From Spirodela intermedia (taxonomy: Eukaryota > Streptophyta > Magnoliopsida > Alismatales > Araceae): a stretch of 64,000 nucleotides of DNA. Position 1 is the first letter of the stretch. Each line of letters begins with the position of its first letter. The DNA lies in the NCBI GenBank assembly GCA_902729315.2, contig LR746272.1, forward strand, positions 5,825,327 to 5,889,326, in the 5' to 3' direction. The notes under the pieces are model-generated. The model worked only from the letters and a program-made list of their open reading frames with translations. It had not been told where the DNA came from and did not search any database. Position numbers and translations under genes: made by a program. This document shows positions 11,637 through 22,097 of this stretch, piece by piece.

Positions 11637-14263
11637 TATTAAGTTGATAAAACACTTTCTTGGGTTCAGGCCCTAGTTGAACTTGTCATGTCTAAATTAC
11701 TAGGTTAAGGGCCAAGTGAGTGTGTTATAATCAACAATAAACTTCTTGTAATCATTTTTTAGGCCTACAGACCATTTGAATTCTTGTAGTGTTGTTGAAA
11801 ATGACCAATGCAAGATTGCCTCACTTTTCTCAAGGTTCATTATCACACTTGTTGTTGATATCACATGCTCAAGGTTAGCAATGTGTTTGTTTAAATGAAA
11901 ATTTCTTGTACTTCATTCGGAAGATATGACAAGGTAATTCAAAAAGATTTGCACTAAGTGATGTACATAATTTTCCCTTGTCAAGTTATAGGTGAGAATA
12001 TTATCAAAAAAATAAGAATTTATAAATTTAAACATTAAAGATCTTGTTCACCAAGGCTTGAAACATAGTTGAAATACTTTAGGCTAAATAGCATCACAAG
12101 GAACTCATAGTTGCTGTTGTGGGTTTATAATGCAATCTTTGAAATGTTTTCTTAGCATACTCTAATCTGATGATAGCCTGATTGGAAGTTTAACTTTGAG
12201 AAAATGGTCATGGAGTTGATACAATAACTCTTTACTGATAGGAATAAGGAAGCGATCAGAGATAGTCACCTAATTTACTATATGAAAGTCCACACAAAAT
12301 CATCGTTCCTCAGTCTAGAGAATAGACTGATGAAGTGTTGGATAATTCAGGCAATCAGCATCTCCCAAACTAGATGCTCTATTTCCATTTTCTAGAAATA
12401 AGGGTAGAAACACTGCTGAATATTAACATGTTACACGTTGGGCTCCAGTGTGATATCAGGTTCTACTTCATGTGCTGGAGGTGACCTAAAGAGCTCGTCA
12501 AATACGTCTAGCTACTGAGCTTGGAGTTGGGTTCCAAGGTCCCTAAGGTCAACATGTTTTTACCTACGAGGTTGGCAATCCAGGACAATTGAAAGAGCTC
12601 GAAGAAGACATCATCTTATTGCATTGCCTTTGTAAGGACTTTGAAGGTGATACCTAAGTGGAGAGGGGTGTCGGTCTAGATCGTGACCCGCTTCAAATCG
12701 GTCTTGTGAGATAGCTCCCACTTGTCAAAATTCAACTCAATGTGCTTAACAATCGGCATCCACTTTGGTCTTAACACCATGCCAACCGTGACTAGTGGAA
12801 GGGTGAAGAAGTCTTATGTGATGGAGAAGGCCTGGATCTCCAATGATGTGCTTCGGCATAGACCCCTGTATGTGACCAAGTAGCTTGGAGTGGGAATGAT
12901 TGATAGGTGCAGCGTGTGAGCTATTGAAAGTGATATGAAGTTGTGGGATACACCTGTATCTATGAGTATGGCGACCGGATGTCCATAGATTTTCGTAGAA
13001 AATTTGAGATCCCCAAATTGGAGAATCTTCAGCCATGGAGTTCATGATGACATTTAGGTTGAATATCAATTCATCTTCATTTGTTATTTCCACCGTTGTT
13101 TTTGATTCATCTATGACAACTCTTAGTGGATAACCATGACTTGTAGTTCCTGTTGGCATTAATGGCCCGATGAATATTTCTCGTTGTATGAAAAACATAA
13201 ACCCTATGCATGTTTGGCTTAAATATCTAACGGCATTAGATGAATCTATTGGGTATATACAACATTAAGAGATACGGTGGAATTGTCTTGAGATATAGTC
13301 ATCGAGAATGAAAACTTCTTTCCGACATCTCAAGGAATATTCTGGAGTAACATCTAGTAGTCAAGTTCCCCTAAATCGTCTAGAGGTTTTTAGTCCCGCA
13401 TAGTTTGGAGCTTGACCTTCACCTTGTAGGCCAATCACATGTTAGCATCAAGTCCCACAAGTTCTAACAGACGAACTTCTACTTAATGTCTTACTTTAGG
13501 CCATTGAAGAAAGTGGCTTCGAGGACTTGTTTTGACAGGTCCTCATGACAGAGGCCATAAGTTTGAAGTTGTGATATATCGCGATATATCAGCGAACATA
13601 ACTGATTGGAGCTGAATCATTCCAAGAGCTGATGTCATAGGTCTTCCTGGATTCTGAAATCCGTGCAGTGCTGGTCCATTTGAACCATGTGAGGACCTTC
13701 TCTATAAGGTTGAAACAGGTTGTCGTGAGTCAGTCCGCTGGTGGTAAGTTAGTTGTATATGGAGAAGAATAACCCCGCCCGAAATTCACCGCCTTCTAGG
13801 TGCTGTCCGTTGAAGATGGCCATATCAGGTTTTCATCTGCCGTGCCAAGCCTCAGAGCCTATGTCCGTCTGGGGTTCAGCACATGAAGCGTTAAACCACT
13901 TATGTGGTGCTAACTTGCCAATCTCCTCATGTACGGCGATGGAATGACCCTAGCTGTTGTCTCCGTGGCCCCAGTCCCTTGAGCAGACTATGGGAATTTT
14001 GCCCCAACCTAGGATGCTAGCTGCCTGACGTCGGGGGTCTTCAAGCATATGGATAAAATGCTCTAGTTGGCTCTTGAGTATTGAAATCTCGCCACGAGTC
14101 TCTGTCTCATGCAGCCACTTACTATTGGAGAGTTATAAGGTCCTTGTATATGATGGTGATGCTTTGACGGAGAATGGGAAGTTATTGCCGTATCTCTTTA
14201 AGTTCATTTTTAATGCTCTCCACTCGGGCTTCGCTCGGTTTAGGTGCCATGCTTTGATATCGT

Positions 14264-14688
14264 TGGATAGAAGGAGAGAGAGCGAGAGAGCCGTGGAACA
14301 TCATGAGTACGTAAGAGTATTGTAGACAAATGATGAGCTCAGTGAACGACGGGGGAACATACCAAAGTTATCTTGAAGAGGGCGAAACAGATAAAGAGGG
14401 AGAGAGACGGAGAGACAGAGAGATAGAAGTGAACCAAAATAAAGGGATACAGACCGATTCAAGATGGTCAATCTTCAAGATAACTACCTTCCTTCCTATC
14501 GATCGAGTTGGATTGGTTCTCCTCATATCGTTCTCCATGACCGTCGCTTGGTCTGGTCATTCACCTCGCCGTCCGGTGGCCGCTCCTGCTTTCAGCTTCT
14601 AGTCTGGTCGTCGCTGACGGTCAAAATGTCCACGTGGAGGTCAAGACCTCCTCCATCATGACAATGCTATGGAGGTGAGTTCTCATCA
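14264..14688 (-). repeat. 5' LTR of the chromovirus (CpG-rich copy)
   Basis: Direct-repeat partner of 7428-7859, about 425 bp, with TG...CA ends and the tRNA-primer-like site immediately inside. I count 21 CpG dinucleotides by eye. It has short open frames without domains. Confidence 0.88.
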
Positions 14689-14689
14689 G

Positions 14690-15210
14690 ACAGCTCAAAA
14701 AAAATATGGAGTGCCTCATTGGCTGATTAAATAAGTTCGAATGTTACAACGACCAAAGAGAGGAGAGGAGGGAGTCACAATGGACTCTAATCTAGTACAA
14801 CAGATTCATATCCTTTTCTAAATGTGTTAGAAGGGTAACACATTTGCGATTCGTCTTCCGCTGTTGGTATTTGAACCATTATGTTTTTTACAACGACACA
14901 GGAGATCCCTTGTAACTTCCTCTTCTTCTTCTTCTTCTTCTTCTTTTTACTCACCTTCTCCACCTATTGAGCAACATTGCCTGTCATACCTTTGCTCTGT
15001 CACCATCTTCTCACACTGTTCCCTTCAGAACTTAGTCTGCAAGGTCTTCTATTTTTTATCCTGAATATCGAACGGGGTCTTCCCAATAGTACCCACAACC
15101 TTGGAAACCTTTAACTATTTCCTGTTATAGTAATTAGAGCTACCATGTCGATGGCAATATGAAGCACCTAGAAAAGTAGGTTCATCTGACGAATAATCGA
15201 ATTGCTACCC
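14690..15210. other. Spacer with a short TTC repeat, no gene recognised
   Basis: Anonymous sequence to the right of the chromovirus. A (TTC)n tract lies at about 14921-14945. The open frame at 14864-15064 is built on that repeat and shows no domain. Confidence 0.45.
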
Positions 15211-15211
15211 T

Positions 15212-15880
15212 TTGATGGGCCACATTTTAGCTAACCCTTTGATGGGTTCATCTCATGCTGAAAATTCCGACGCTCGAACCTCAGAGAAGCGAAATTCTGC
15301 CAGGCTTACAGCTAACTTGCACCATAATTGTGGAATAAAGATGACAAGTATGAACGAAAAAGTATGCTCTCATGATTGGCCTCTCGGTGAGTGAAAGATT
15401 GTCACATTCCAGATGAATGAACTAAGACAACTTGAAACACCTCCCTAGCAAAGCTTCTCTGAGGACCTTAAAATACGAAAACTAATTGAGAAAGCTTCTC
15501 TGATGTTCAAGTTTCAAAACTTGATATTATCATCCGTGAGAAGCATATGCGAGCGTATAAGGAATCTGAAGCTAATCGGAAGGCAAGGTCATCTGATACC
15601 CTCACTGAGTATGCAGGTGTATTGTCTTATAAATGAGAGATAGTACAGATCATAGATGATATATAAAGCTTAATACCAACGTTTTCTCTTTTTGGATCAC
15701 TTCCAATCAAGTCATTTATTGATGGGCCTCTCGTCTTTGCTTCCAGATCCTTAGATACTTCCATCGACTTCGTAGGTAGTCCTCAGAGTGAAGTATACAA
15801 GTATAGACTTGTCACCCTAGAAGGTACCGTGACTATTCACCCAACGGCGAAATTGTTACTATTTTGTTCCATTTTACGAC
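15212..15880 (+). pseudogene. Unidentified coding-like fragments, plus strand
   Basis: Three plus-strand stretches have protein-like composition in otherwise anonymous DNA. 15212-15394 includes SDARTSEKRNSARLTANL. 15490-15636 includes IIIREKHMRAYKESEANRK and ends in TGA. 15664-15880, in the same frame as the second, includes IKSFIDGPLVFASRSLD and YKYRLVTLEG. Possible splice signals exist (TGCAG|GTGTAT at about 15617) but no convincing gene model could be built. I do not recognise the family. This may be a decayed gene, a captured gene fragment or chance. Confidence 0.25.
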
Positions 15881-15886
15881 GGCGGG

Positions 15887-15909
15887 AGAGAGAGAGAGAG
15901 AGAGAGAGG
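15887..15909. repeat. (GA)n microsatellite
   Basis: Short run of GA dinucleotides within GGCGGGAGAGAGAGAG...GGGAACG. Confidence 0.9.
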
Positions 15910-18900
15910 GAACGAATGAGGTAGAGTCGGACTGAGTGGCGCATTACAGGACGGAATTTACTCTTCCAGATAATAGTAATCCCGGGTAACAAGACGGAAT
16001 CGTAAATTTAAATAGGTAGTTGATGGGAGTTCATAGAGCACTACGGGCCGAAGTGCAAAAATGAGGGGACTAGGGCCCATCATTGACTTAATTTTATGAC
16101 ATAATCATTTGTTTGAAGATAATCAACATATTGTTTTATTGCTCGACTCAGAGTTCTGAGCTCCAGCGTTAACGGCCTATGAATCCCGCCATCGAAGCAT
16201 TGATTGCAGCCTTTTCGGCTGCAGATTGTCATGGAAAGGTTAAATTAATAGAGAGAAGCCACTTCTTTGAGTTCCAAGGCGATTGCCGGAAACGAGCTAG
16301 CGGCCAAAGCTCAAACTCGCCTCAAAGCCGGGACAGTCGCGCATCTTACTAAAAAATAGGACCGGCTTTCCTCGTTCTCTCTCCCTCTTTCTCGCACTTA
16401 TATATATAAAGATATATTCCCATCTATCACTCTCACACGGCTTGTCTGGTTCCCCGTTGTCAAACATGCACATCTATCTTTCTTAGGTACTGGCGGCAGG
16501 GAGATGTGGTGACCGCGGGAGCAGCGGATGGTGAGATGTTCGTGTGGTGTTCTTCTGAAGTACTCTTCACCCTCAGCTGCGATGCCATCCCATGCATCCA
16601 TCGCTCCCTGGAGAGAGACGTCGCCGTGACAGAAGGGGAGGGGGAAGGCTGGCTTGGGCGAGCGACCACCAGCCCTAGCAGCGCCCGTAGCCTTAATAAA
16701 ATATCGAGCGGATGGTGGAGGGCAGCAGGGCTCGGAGAGTCTGACGGCCTGGCACTGACCGAGTTAAATTACCCTGTCATGGAATCATGGCGTCACGGAC
16801 AGCACACACGGACACATGCTGGGGTCCCCCCCCCTTCCCCCTCCGGAGGCAGACGGAGGGAGAAAGGCCGAAAGCTGGGAAGCTCGTCACCTCCTTGATG
16901 TGAGTGGCTGCCGCCCGGAGATTGGATGAATCTGGCGCACGAGATGTCGAGGATCCCGTCCACTCAGATTCCAAGCCCTCTTTCCGGAACCGGAAACTCG
17001 GAGCGGATGAGAGCCCTGTTAAATTCGTTCGATCCAGGGTTCCGGTGAATCTTAGAATACCTTTCAAATCGTAATTCGTGGAAGTCACAGCCAGAGTAAT
17101 ATGGTGATCTAAGATGCCGGATGGGGGTCGTGTAGGCTAGGCTGTCGTTCAGAGCATCTGAGGGACAATGGACGTTTTGATCAATAACACGTATAGAATG
17201 CTTCTTTGGATCTCACACTCAGTAATAGTTAGATTAAATAACAATCCCCCATAACTCATTCGACATTTTCATGTAATCCTTTTCCCATGAGGTTTTCCTC
17301 CGCATCTCCTCCCAGGGCGTAGGGTTTCTTCCTCCGGCCTCTACCATTTCAGCGGGACAGCACGGGGAGCTTTCTCCAGCTACGTCGTCTTTGAGCATGG
17401 CGAGACGGCTTCCCAAAGAGTCTACCGGGCTTTGGACTGTTGAAGGTTGGCAAACAGGCGACGAGTGCGAGACAGCTCGGCAGAAAGCGACTGCTGGTGA
17501 ACTCTCTATCGAATAGTTCACGGGGCTCTCAACGAAAGCTACGTCGACACTCAATGAGTTTACGAGCAAAAAAGGTTACAGTGTCTCTAGTAGGGTTTTC
17601 AGCGACACCGAAATAAGGTTATCAAACAAGTTCATGAGGTAAAACTATCACAAATATAGATTATAGGCTGCTAGAATGTCTACACGAGAAAAGAAAAAAG
17701 GATTATCAATCACTTAACATAACCTTATAGCATTGCTTAAATATGTTTATCGAACGAAGTCGGCAAGGTTAATAATCAAAGAGAATTAACCAGGCAATAA
17801 GATAATGTTACTTCAATGAGGTTGTGGGGAAGATAAGAAAATTTACGTTGCTATCACAAGAATACAATGTTATTCAAATGAGTTTTTGAAGCGAATCTTT
17901 GGTCATCCTATCCTACTGATCTTATGAGTTTAACCTGTTCTCCAAGGCTCACAATCTGCCTATATTTGGTCTATATCTCTTTGGGGAAATATTTTTTCCC
18001 CGTATTACCATATTAAGACAAGAGTAAGCTTCGCTTACATTAGACGTCATAATATTTAGTACCTGTCTGAGACACTTATCGTCCCCTTGGCATATTATTC
18101 ACATGTTAACCACTGTCGTCCGGTACGCTAAACGAAGTTTACTATGTTGCCGCAAAACCTTATTTTATCCTTTGGAATTAGATTTGCCATGCATTATGCA
18201 CCTGCCATGGCCACTCTTAATGCATCTAGACTTGTCCACGACCCGTACCGAACGTGATTCCAACGATTACATCTCCCTCGGCTTTACTATGTACAAGAAC
18301 TCTTTTCTTAATAAGACCTTTAAAAAAAACTGAATTTTGTGCTATTTTCTAACAAAGTAAGCACAACCAAAATGTACATAAACTTCAACTTGGAAAAAAT
18401 AACTGGATGACGAATCCAAGATAAAATTGGATGCCATATCCTATCTTATAATTAACAAATACATAAGCAATTGAATTTTTTGTTTATATAGCTGTCAAAC
18501 TCCTCATACATTAGTCGATTATAAAAGAAAAGGTAAGTATTCACTACTTTGAAATTATAAGATCTCAAACATCAAGTCAAGGCATGAATTAACCAATATA
18601 ATATTGGCTTATTTAAATGACACAAGTCTATTCCTCACAGTAGAATGTGTAGCCCTCAAGTCTACTTGAGCAGCCTTGAAAGTTGATATCAATAGGCTTG
18701 ATCTGCCATCCTGAAGATTGATAGGCCTAGGGCACAAACATAGCACTATATTAGATACCTGACTTATATATATATATATAGATATTAGATACCTAACTTA
18801 GCCTATGTAGCATACCCCACAAGGGATCCCAATGAAGACACAAATTATGCTCATTTATTGATATCTAGTTTGTAAATATGAACTAAAAAAAGAATTACAC

Positions 18901-20200
18901 AACTACACAAGTTATTAAAAAATAAAGAAATTTATTCACATAATAACTTATTTATTAGCTATCATTGTGTCAGGTTAGATTGAGCCTAACCCCTTGGCAA
19001 TAACCCAAGACCAAGAATTGGTCAAGGTTCAAATATATATACATCTAAAATTTCGCTAGATATAGAAAAAATTAAACACAACCGAAAAAATATTCAAAAT
19101 ACAGAAATAGTTGATCTAGTAACCTATTTACCTCTATAGGTATCCATCAAGTACAAGTTCTAGTGGGGTGCTAAGGGACTACCTTGGTCTCCAAATGAGG
19201 AAAAATTGATCCACTTTCAGATCCATCATCTCAAAATTTGTCATCTTGATCTTGTTCCTCAAAATCATAGGAAATGTTATAAAACACGAAAATATATGTG
19301 ATGTAATGTATAACATAAGTGGCATATGATACAAGAAACTATAGGAAAAGAGCCAAGTTCCTTGTTTTTAAAATTCTCTAGGTACAACGTATTTTATTTG
19401 AGGGTGCAAATGCATGATATTCAAATAATGGAAATTTGAATGAAGTCATCAAAGAAAGAAATAATAAGCTTCATCCACATTGACACATCAAAGAGGTTAC
19501 CATTGAATAGTCATAGCATATTCCTTGAGTAAACTTTCTTCCTAAGAATACCTATCCATAGGCTATGATATTTTTTTGAGGACCATATTCATTGTTAATG
19601 GAATGAGATAGATTTCTGGAGATAATGTTTCCCAAAAGTTCTTGGATCATAATCCGTTCTTAGGATTGACAAAACTAGAGTTCTAAGTGATTACGTAGAG
19701 ATTGCTTTGAATTCTTTAAAATTTACCGGCTTAATATGCTATTATAGGAGATTCTAGTATGGCTCTAAGAGGCTCATGGTTGCAAACTGTATTGTTCTCT
19801 CATTGAGTTCATAAAAAGCTTGAATTTCGACATTATTCCCAAGATTGTGTGTAATGTCAAACAGAATCTATCTTCCAAACAAGTATTTGATTTATCCTCT
19901 AGTTACGATGGGGGTGTCATCTTGACTGGCGTGAGATGACACAGGGAATGCGTCGCGAACTGGGCTTTAAAGATCTTTTTATCTGTCTTAATTTCTTGTA
20001 GACTGAGAGGGTGTTTTAATTTATTTTGGGCCCGGGATTTTGTATATATGTGATGATTCTCAGACACTGTATATACAGTAAATTGAGTATTTGGAGAAAA
20101 GTAAAAAACGCCGGCTTCGTTAGAATCCATGCCCAAGACGCTTTCTAAATTATGAAAGTAATAAAAACCATGTACAATAAATTTCATGTGAATAGTGCAT
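15910..20200. other. Anonymous sequence, probably decayed repeats; one TATA-like site
   Basis: 15.9-17.6 kb is moderately GC-rich and 17.6-20.2 kb is AT-rich. A strong plus-strand TATA-like sequence, ACTTATATATATAAAG, sits at about 16397-16411, followed by open frames without any domain (16506-16898 plus, 16777-17088 minus). The pieces at 17.9-18.3 kb have the look of LTR sequence, but no partner copy is present. No gene is supported. Confidence 0.35.
16397..16411 (+). promoter_or_regulatory. TATA-box-like motif, downstream gene unknown
   Basis: TATATATATAAAG at this position fits a plant TATA box on the plus strand, and CT-rich sequence precedes it. The first downstream ATG (16465) opens only a six-codon frame, and no recognisable CDS follows, so a transcript here would be non-coding or a relic. 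Confidence 0.25.
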
Positions 20201-21595
20201 TGTTTTGAATCAGGAGGGTTGAGAGACCGTTCCCATAAAGCAACGAGGCCACCGCCTCCCCCGTACGGTCACATCCCTCGAATCTGACTCAGGATGAGAG
20301 GTTCATGACCGTTGGGAACCAAATAGAGTCACAAGGGGCATCAGAAGAGTTCAGCGTCGGCCCGCATTAATTGGCGACAATGAGGTCTTGTTAATCATGG
20401 GCAGTCAGTGGTAGGCTAATCACGGACGGCAATGAGCAACGGCACGCTGATCGACCCCAGACTGTCAATGAGCGGTGCAAGATTCCAGCGTCGTCACGGA
20501 TGGTGGCCGTGTCGTTGGAGATTATCTCCAGAGAAACTCGTCGGAGGGAGACGTCGCACGGATATTTTGCCACGTGCGAACTTGACCTAGAAACCAGGCC
20601 TACCTTGGACGCAGCAGGCGCCTCGAAGGGCGAGCGAAAGCGAGAGAGAGAGAGAGAGGAGCCCATATTCGATTGGGCAAGGAGCTGGTGCAATCAGGGA
20701 GACCGGAGCTAATTACCTTTGCGGGTCTCGACGCTGCACCGGCCTGTATAGTGGAGAGGGGCAGCTGACCGAGTCCCAACAAGGAAAAGAAGGCTTTTTA
20801 CAGTGAGCGGAGGGGGCGTGGGGAGCTGTAACTCCAGAGATGACCGTCGCATCTCCACTCCGGCTGGGGGAAGCAGGGCCTGAGAGGGACAGGGCGAATT
20901 GGCGGTGACAGTGAGAATATCAAGGGCCGGATGGGGGCCGAGGACTCGGTCTACGACTGAGGTCACGGAGGATTGCTTTTCCTGTCTACGGAGGGCAACC
21001 ACACAGTGCTGGACACGCACACCCACACTGAGAGCGAGAGGGTGCAATAATGTGGGAAAGACGGGGACCAGCCGCAGGAGCGATGCTTTCGGGGTGGGGA
21101 CCCGGGGGACTTGCCGGCCCTCCTCCCGTGGGCCGGCGACTCCTCTGAAAGCCCCCGCCTTTGGAGCCTCACTCGCGCGCTCAATGGCGAAGATCCCCCC
21201 CCCCTCCCTTCCCATCTGTAGGATAGCGGATGACGTGGTGGGGGACTTCTAAGGTGATGCGTAAGGCTATTCATGGGCCGAGCCATACCTGCACCTACTC
21301 CCTGTCTCTCCCTCTTATGTGAGAGATAGAGGCCATGATGGGTACCATCAAAGGCGTTTCAGGGAATGCAATAAGTCGAGCAGAATCAACGGGCAATAGG
21401 CTTTTAGGTGGGGGAAACGGGGGGCGGGTTTGGTGGGACTTTGAGGCTGAAGGAAGCCAAACTGGACCGAGATCACAGGCAAACCGCACGCCCGGTCTCA
21501 CCATCTCTTGCCCTTCCCCCCCGCTACCACCACGTCTCGGCATCAGCTGCACTGCAGATCTCCCCATGCTCCACTGCTGAATTGAATTCGTCACT
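20200..21595. other. GC-rich flank upstream of the ZF-HD gene
   Basis: The base composition switches abruptly to GC-rich at about 20.2 kb. It contains a GA tract (about 20643-20658) and several long overlapping open frames on both strands (for example 20709-21215 minus, 20899-21252 plus), explained by the low stop-codon density of GC-rich DNA. No domain was seen. It probably holds distal promoter sequence of the gene at 22098. Confidence 0.4.
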
Positions 21596-21599
21596 TCTC

Positions 21600-21621
21600 T
21601 TTCTCTCCCTCCCTCTCTCTG

Positions 21622-21656
<35 letters not shown>

Positions 21657-21658
21657 TC
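21600..21658 (+). promoter_or_regulatory. CT-rich tract in the 5' leader or promoter of the ZF-HD gene
   Basis: Pyrimidine-rich sequence ending in an uninterrupted (CT)n run, about 440 bp upstream of the ATG at 22098. Y-patch and CT tracts near the start site are typical of plant promoters. Whether it is transcribed cannot be decided here. Confidence 0.45.
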
Positions 21659-21931
21659 TTTCTTCGTTTCTGTGAAAAATAAGAGTAAAGAAGAAAACCG
21701 CAGTAAAATTCGCTGGCCTACCCGCAATCATCTGCTGGCACCACCATCAGAGGGGGCAGCCGGCAGCTGCAGCTACAGCAGCAGCAAGGGGAGGAGGAGA
21801 CAAGAGGTGGGTCCCATACCACTCATCTACGGGGCCCCCGTACCTTCCCCCAGCCTCTTGTTAGCGTGGCCTCCCACGGATCAAGCGCCCTTCCCCTTCC
21901 CGCCGGCTCTCCCCTCCGGATTGCGGTCGTG

Positions 21932-22000
21932 ATGGGGGGGCACCATCGATCCGACATCCAAATCCCCACGGTTGGCAACTGCTGCAGCCCCCCTCCCTGA
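21932..22000 (+). CDS. Upstream ORF 1 of the ZF-HD transcript (22 codons)
   Basis: ATG at 21932 opens a 22-codon frame, MGGHHRSDIQIPTVGNCCSP then PP, ending in TGA at 21998-22000. The stop overlaps the start of the next uORF as TGATG. It lies 98 bases upstream of the main ATG. It is translated only if transcription starts upstream of it, which is likely given the CT tract at 21.6 kb but unproven. Confidence 0.35.
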   Translation: MGGHHRSDIQIPTVGNCCSPPP

Positions 22001-22080
22001 TGGTGCTTCTGCTGTTGGCGCCTGCCGAGGGCCTTGGCGAAGGAAGCCCCAGCAAGAGCCTGTGCTGTTTGCAAGATTAG
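22000..22080 (+). CDS. Upstream ORF 2 of the ZF-HD transcript (26 codons), overlapping uORF 1 by TGATG
   Basis: ATG at 22000 uses the last base of the uORF 1 stop. The frame begins MVLLLLAPAEGLGEGSPSKS and ends in TAG at 22078-22080, 17 bases before the main start. The arrangement would allow termination and reinitiation, and would be expected to reduce translation of the main ORF. The peptide is not in the main frame. Confidence 0.35.
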   Translation: MVLLLLAPAEGLGEGSPSKSLCCLQD

Positions 22081-22097
22081 ATCTTGACGAGTGCGGG

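Larger units (their letters stand above)
7428..14688 (-). mobile_element. Degenerate Gypsy chromovirus, complete LTR-to-LTR, minus orientation
   Basis: Direct repeats at 7428-7859 and 14264-14688 have TG...CA ends. The primer-binding-like sequence ATATCAAAGC lies just inside the right LTR (about 14250-14262), and a polypurine tract (minus strand AGGGGGGAGAG) lies just inside the left one. So the element reads right to left. Minus-strand translation, broken by stops, gives gag-like sequence (about 13380-14060), a retropepsin with IDTGVSHNFIS (about 12980), reverse transcriptase with SGYHQIRV and YEFLVM (about 11950-12330), RNase H region with KIQYMGGTKNKVVDI (about 11090), integrase including YNSQTNGQ (about 10330), and a chromodomain-like tail (about 7880-8070). 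The order PR-RT-RH-INT-chromodomain is that of chromoviruses. It is dead and interrupted by two insertions. No matching target duplication was seen outside the LTRs. Confidence 0.9.

Noticed and set aside
16205-16223. Perfect hairpin TGCAGCC-TTTTC-GGCTGCA
   Set aside because: A 7-bp stem is too short for a miRNA precursor and the bacterial terminator reading does not apply to plant nuclear DNA.
20709-21215. 168-codon minus-strand frame upstream of the ZF-HD gene
   Set aside because: GC-rich DNA with overlapping open frames on both strands and no domain or splice context.
21408-21932. 174-codon plus-strand frame ending at the uORF region
   Set aside because: It runs through the CT repeat (Ser-Leu runs) and has no protein family signature; it is better explained as leader or promoter.
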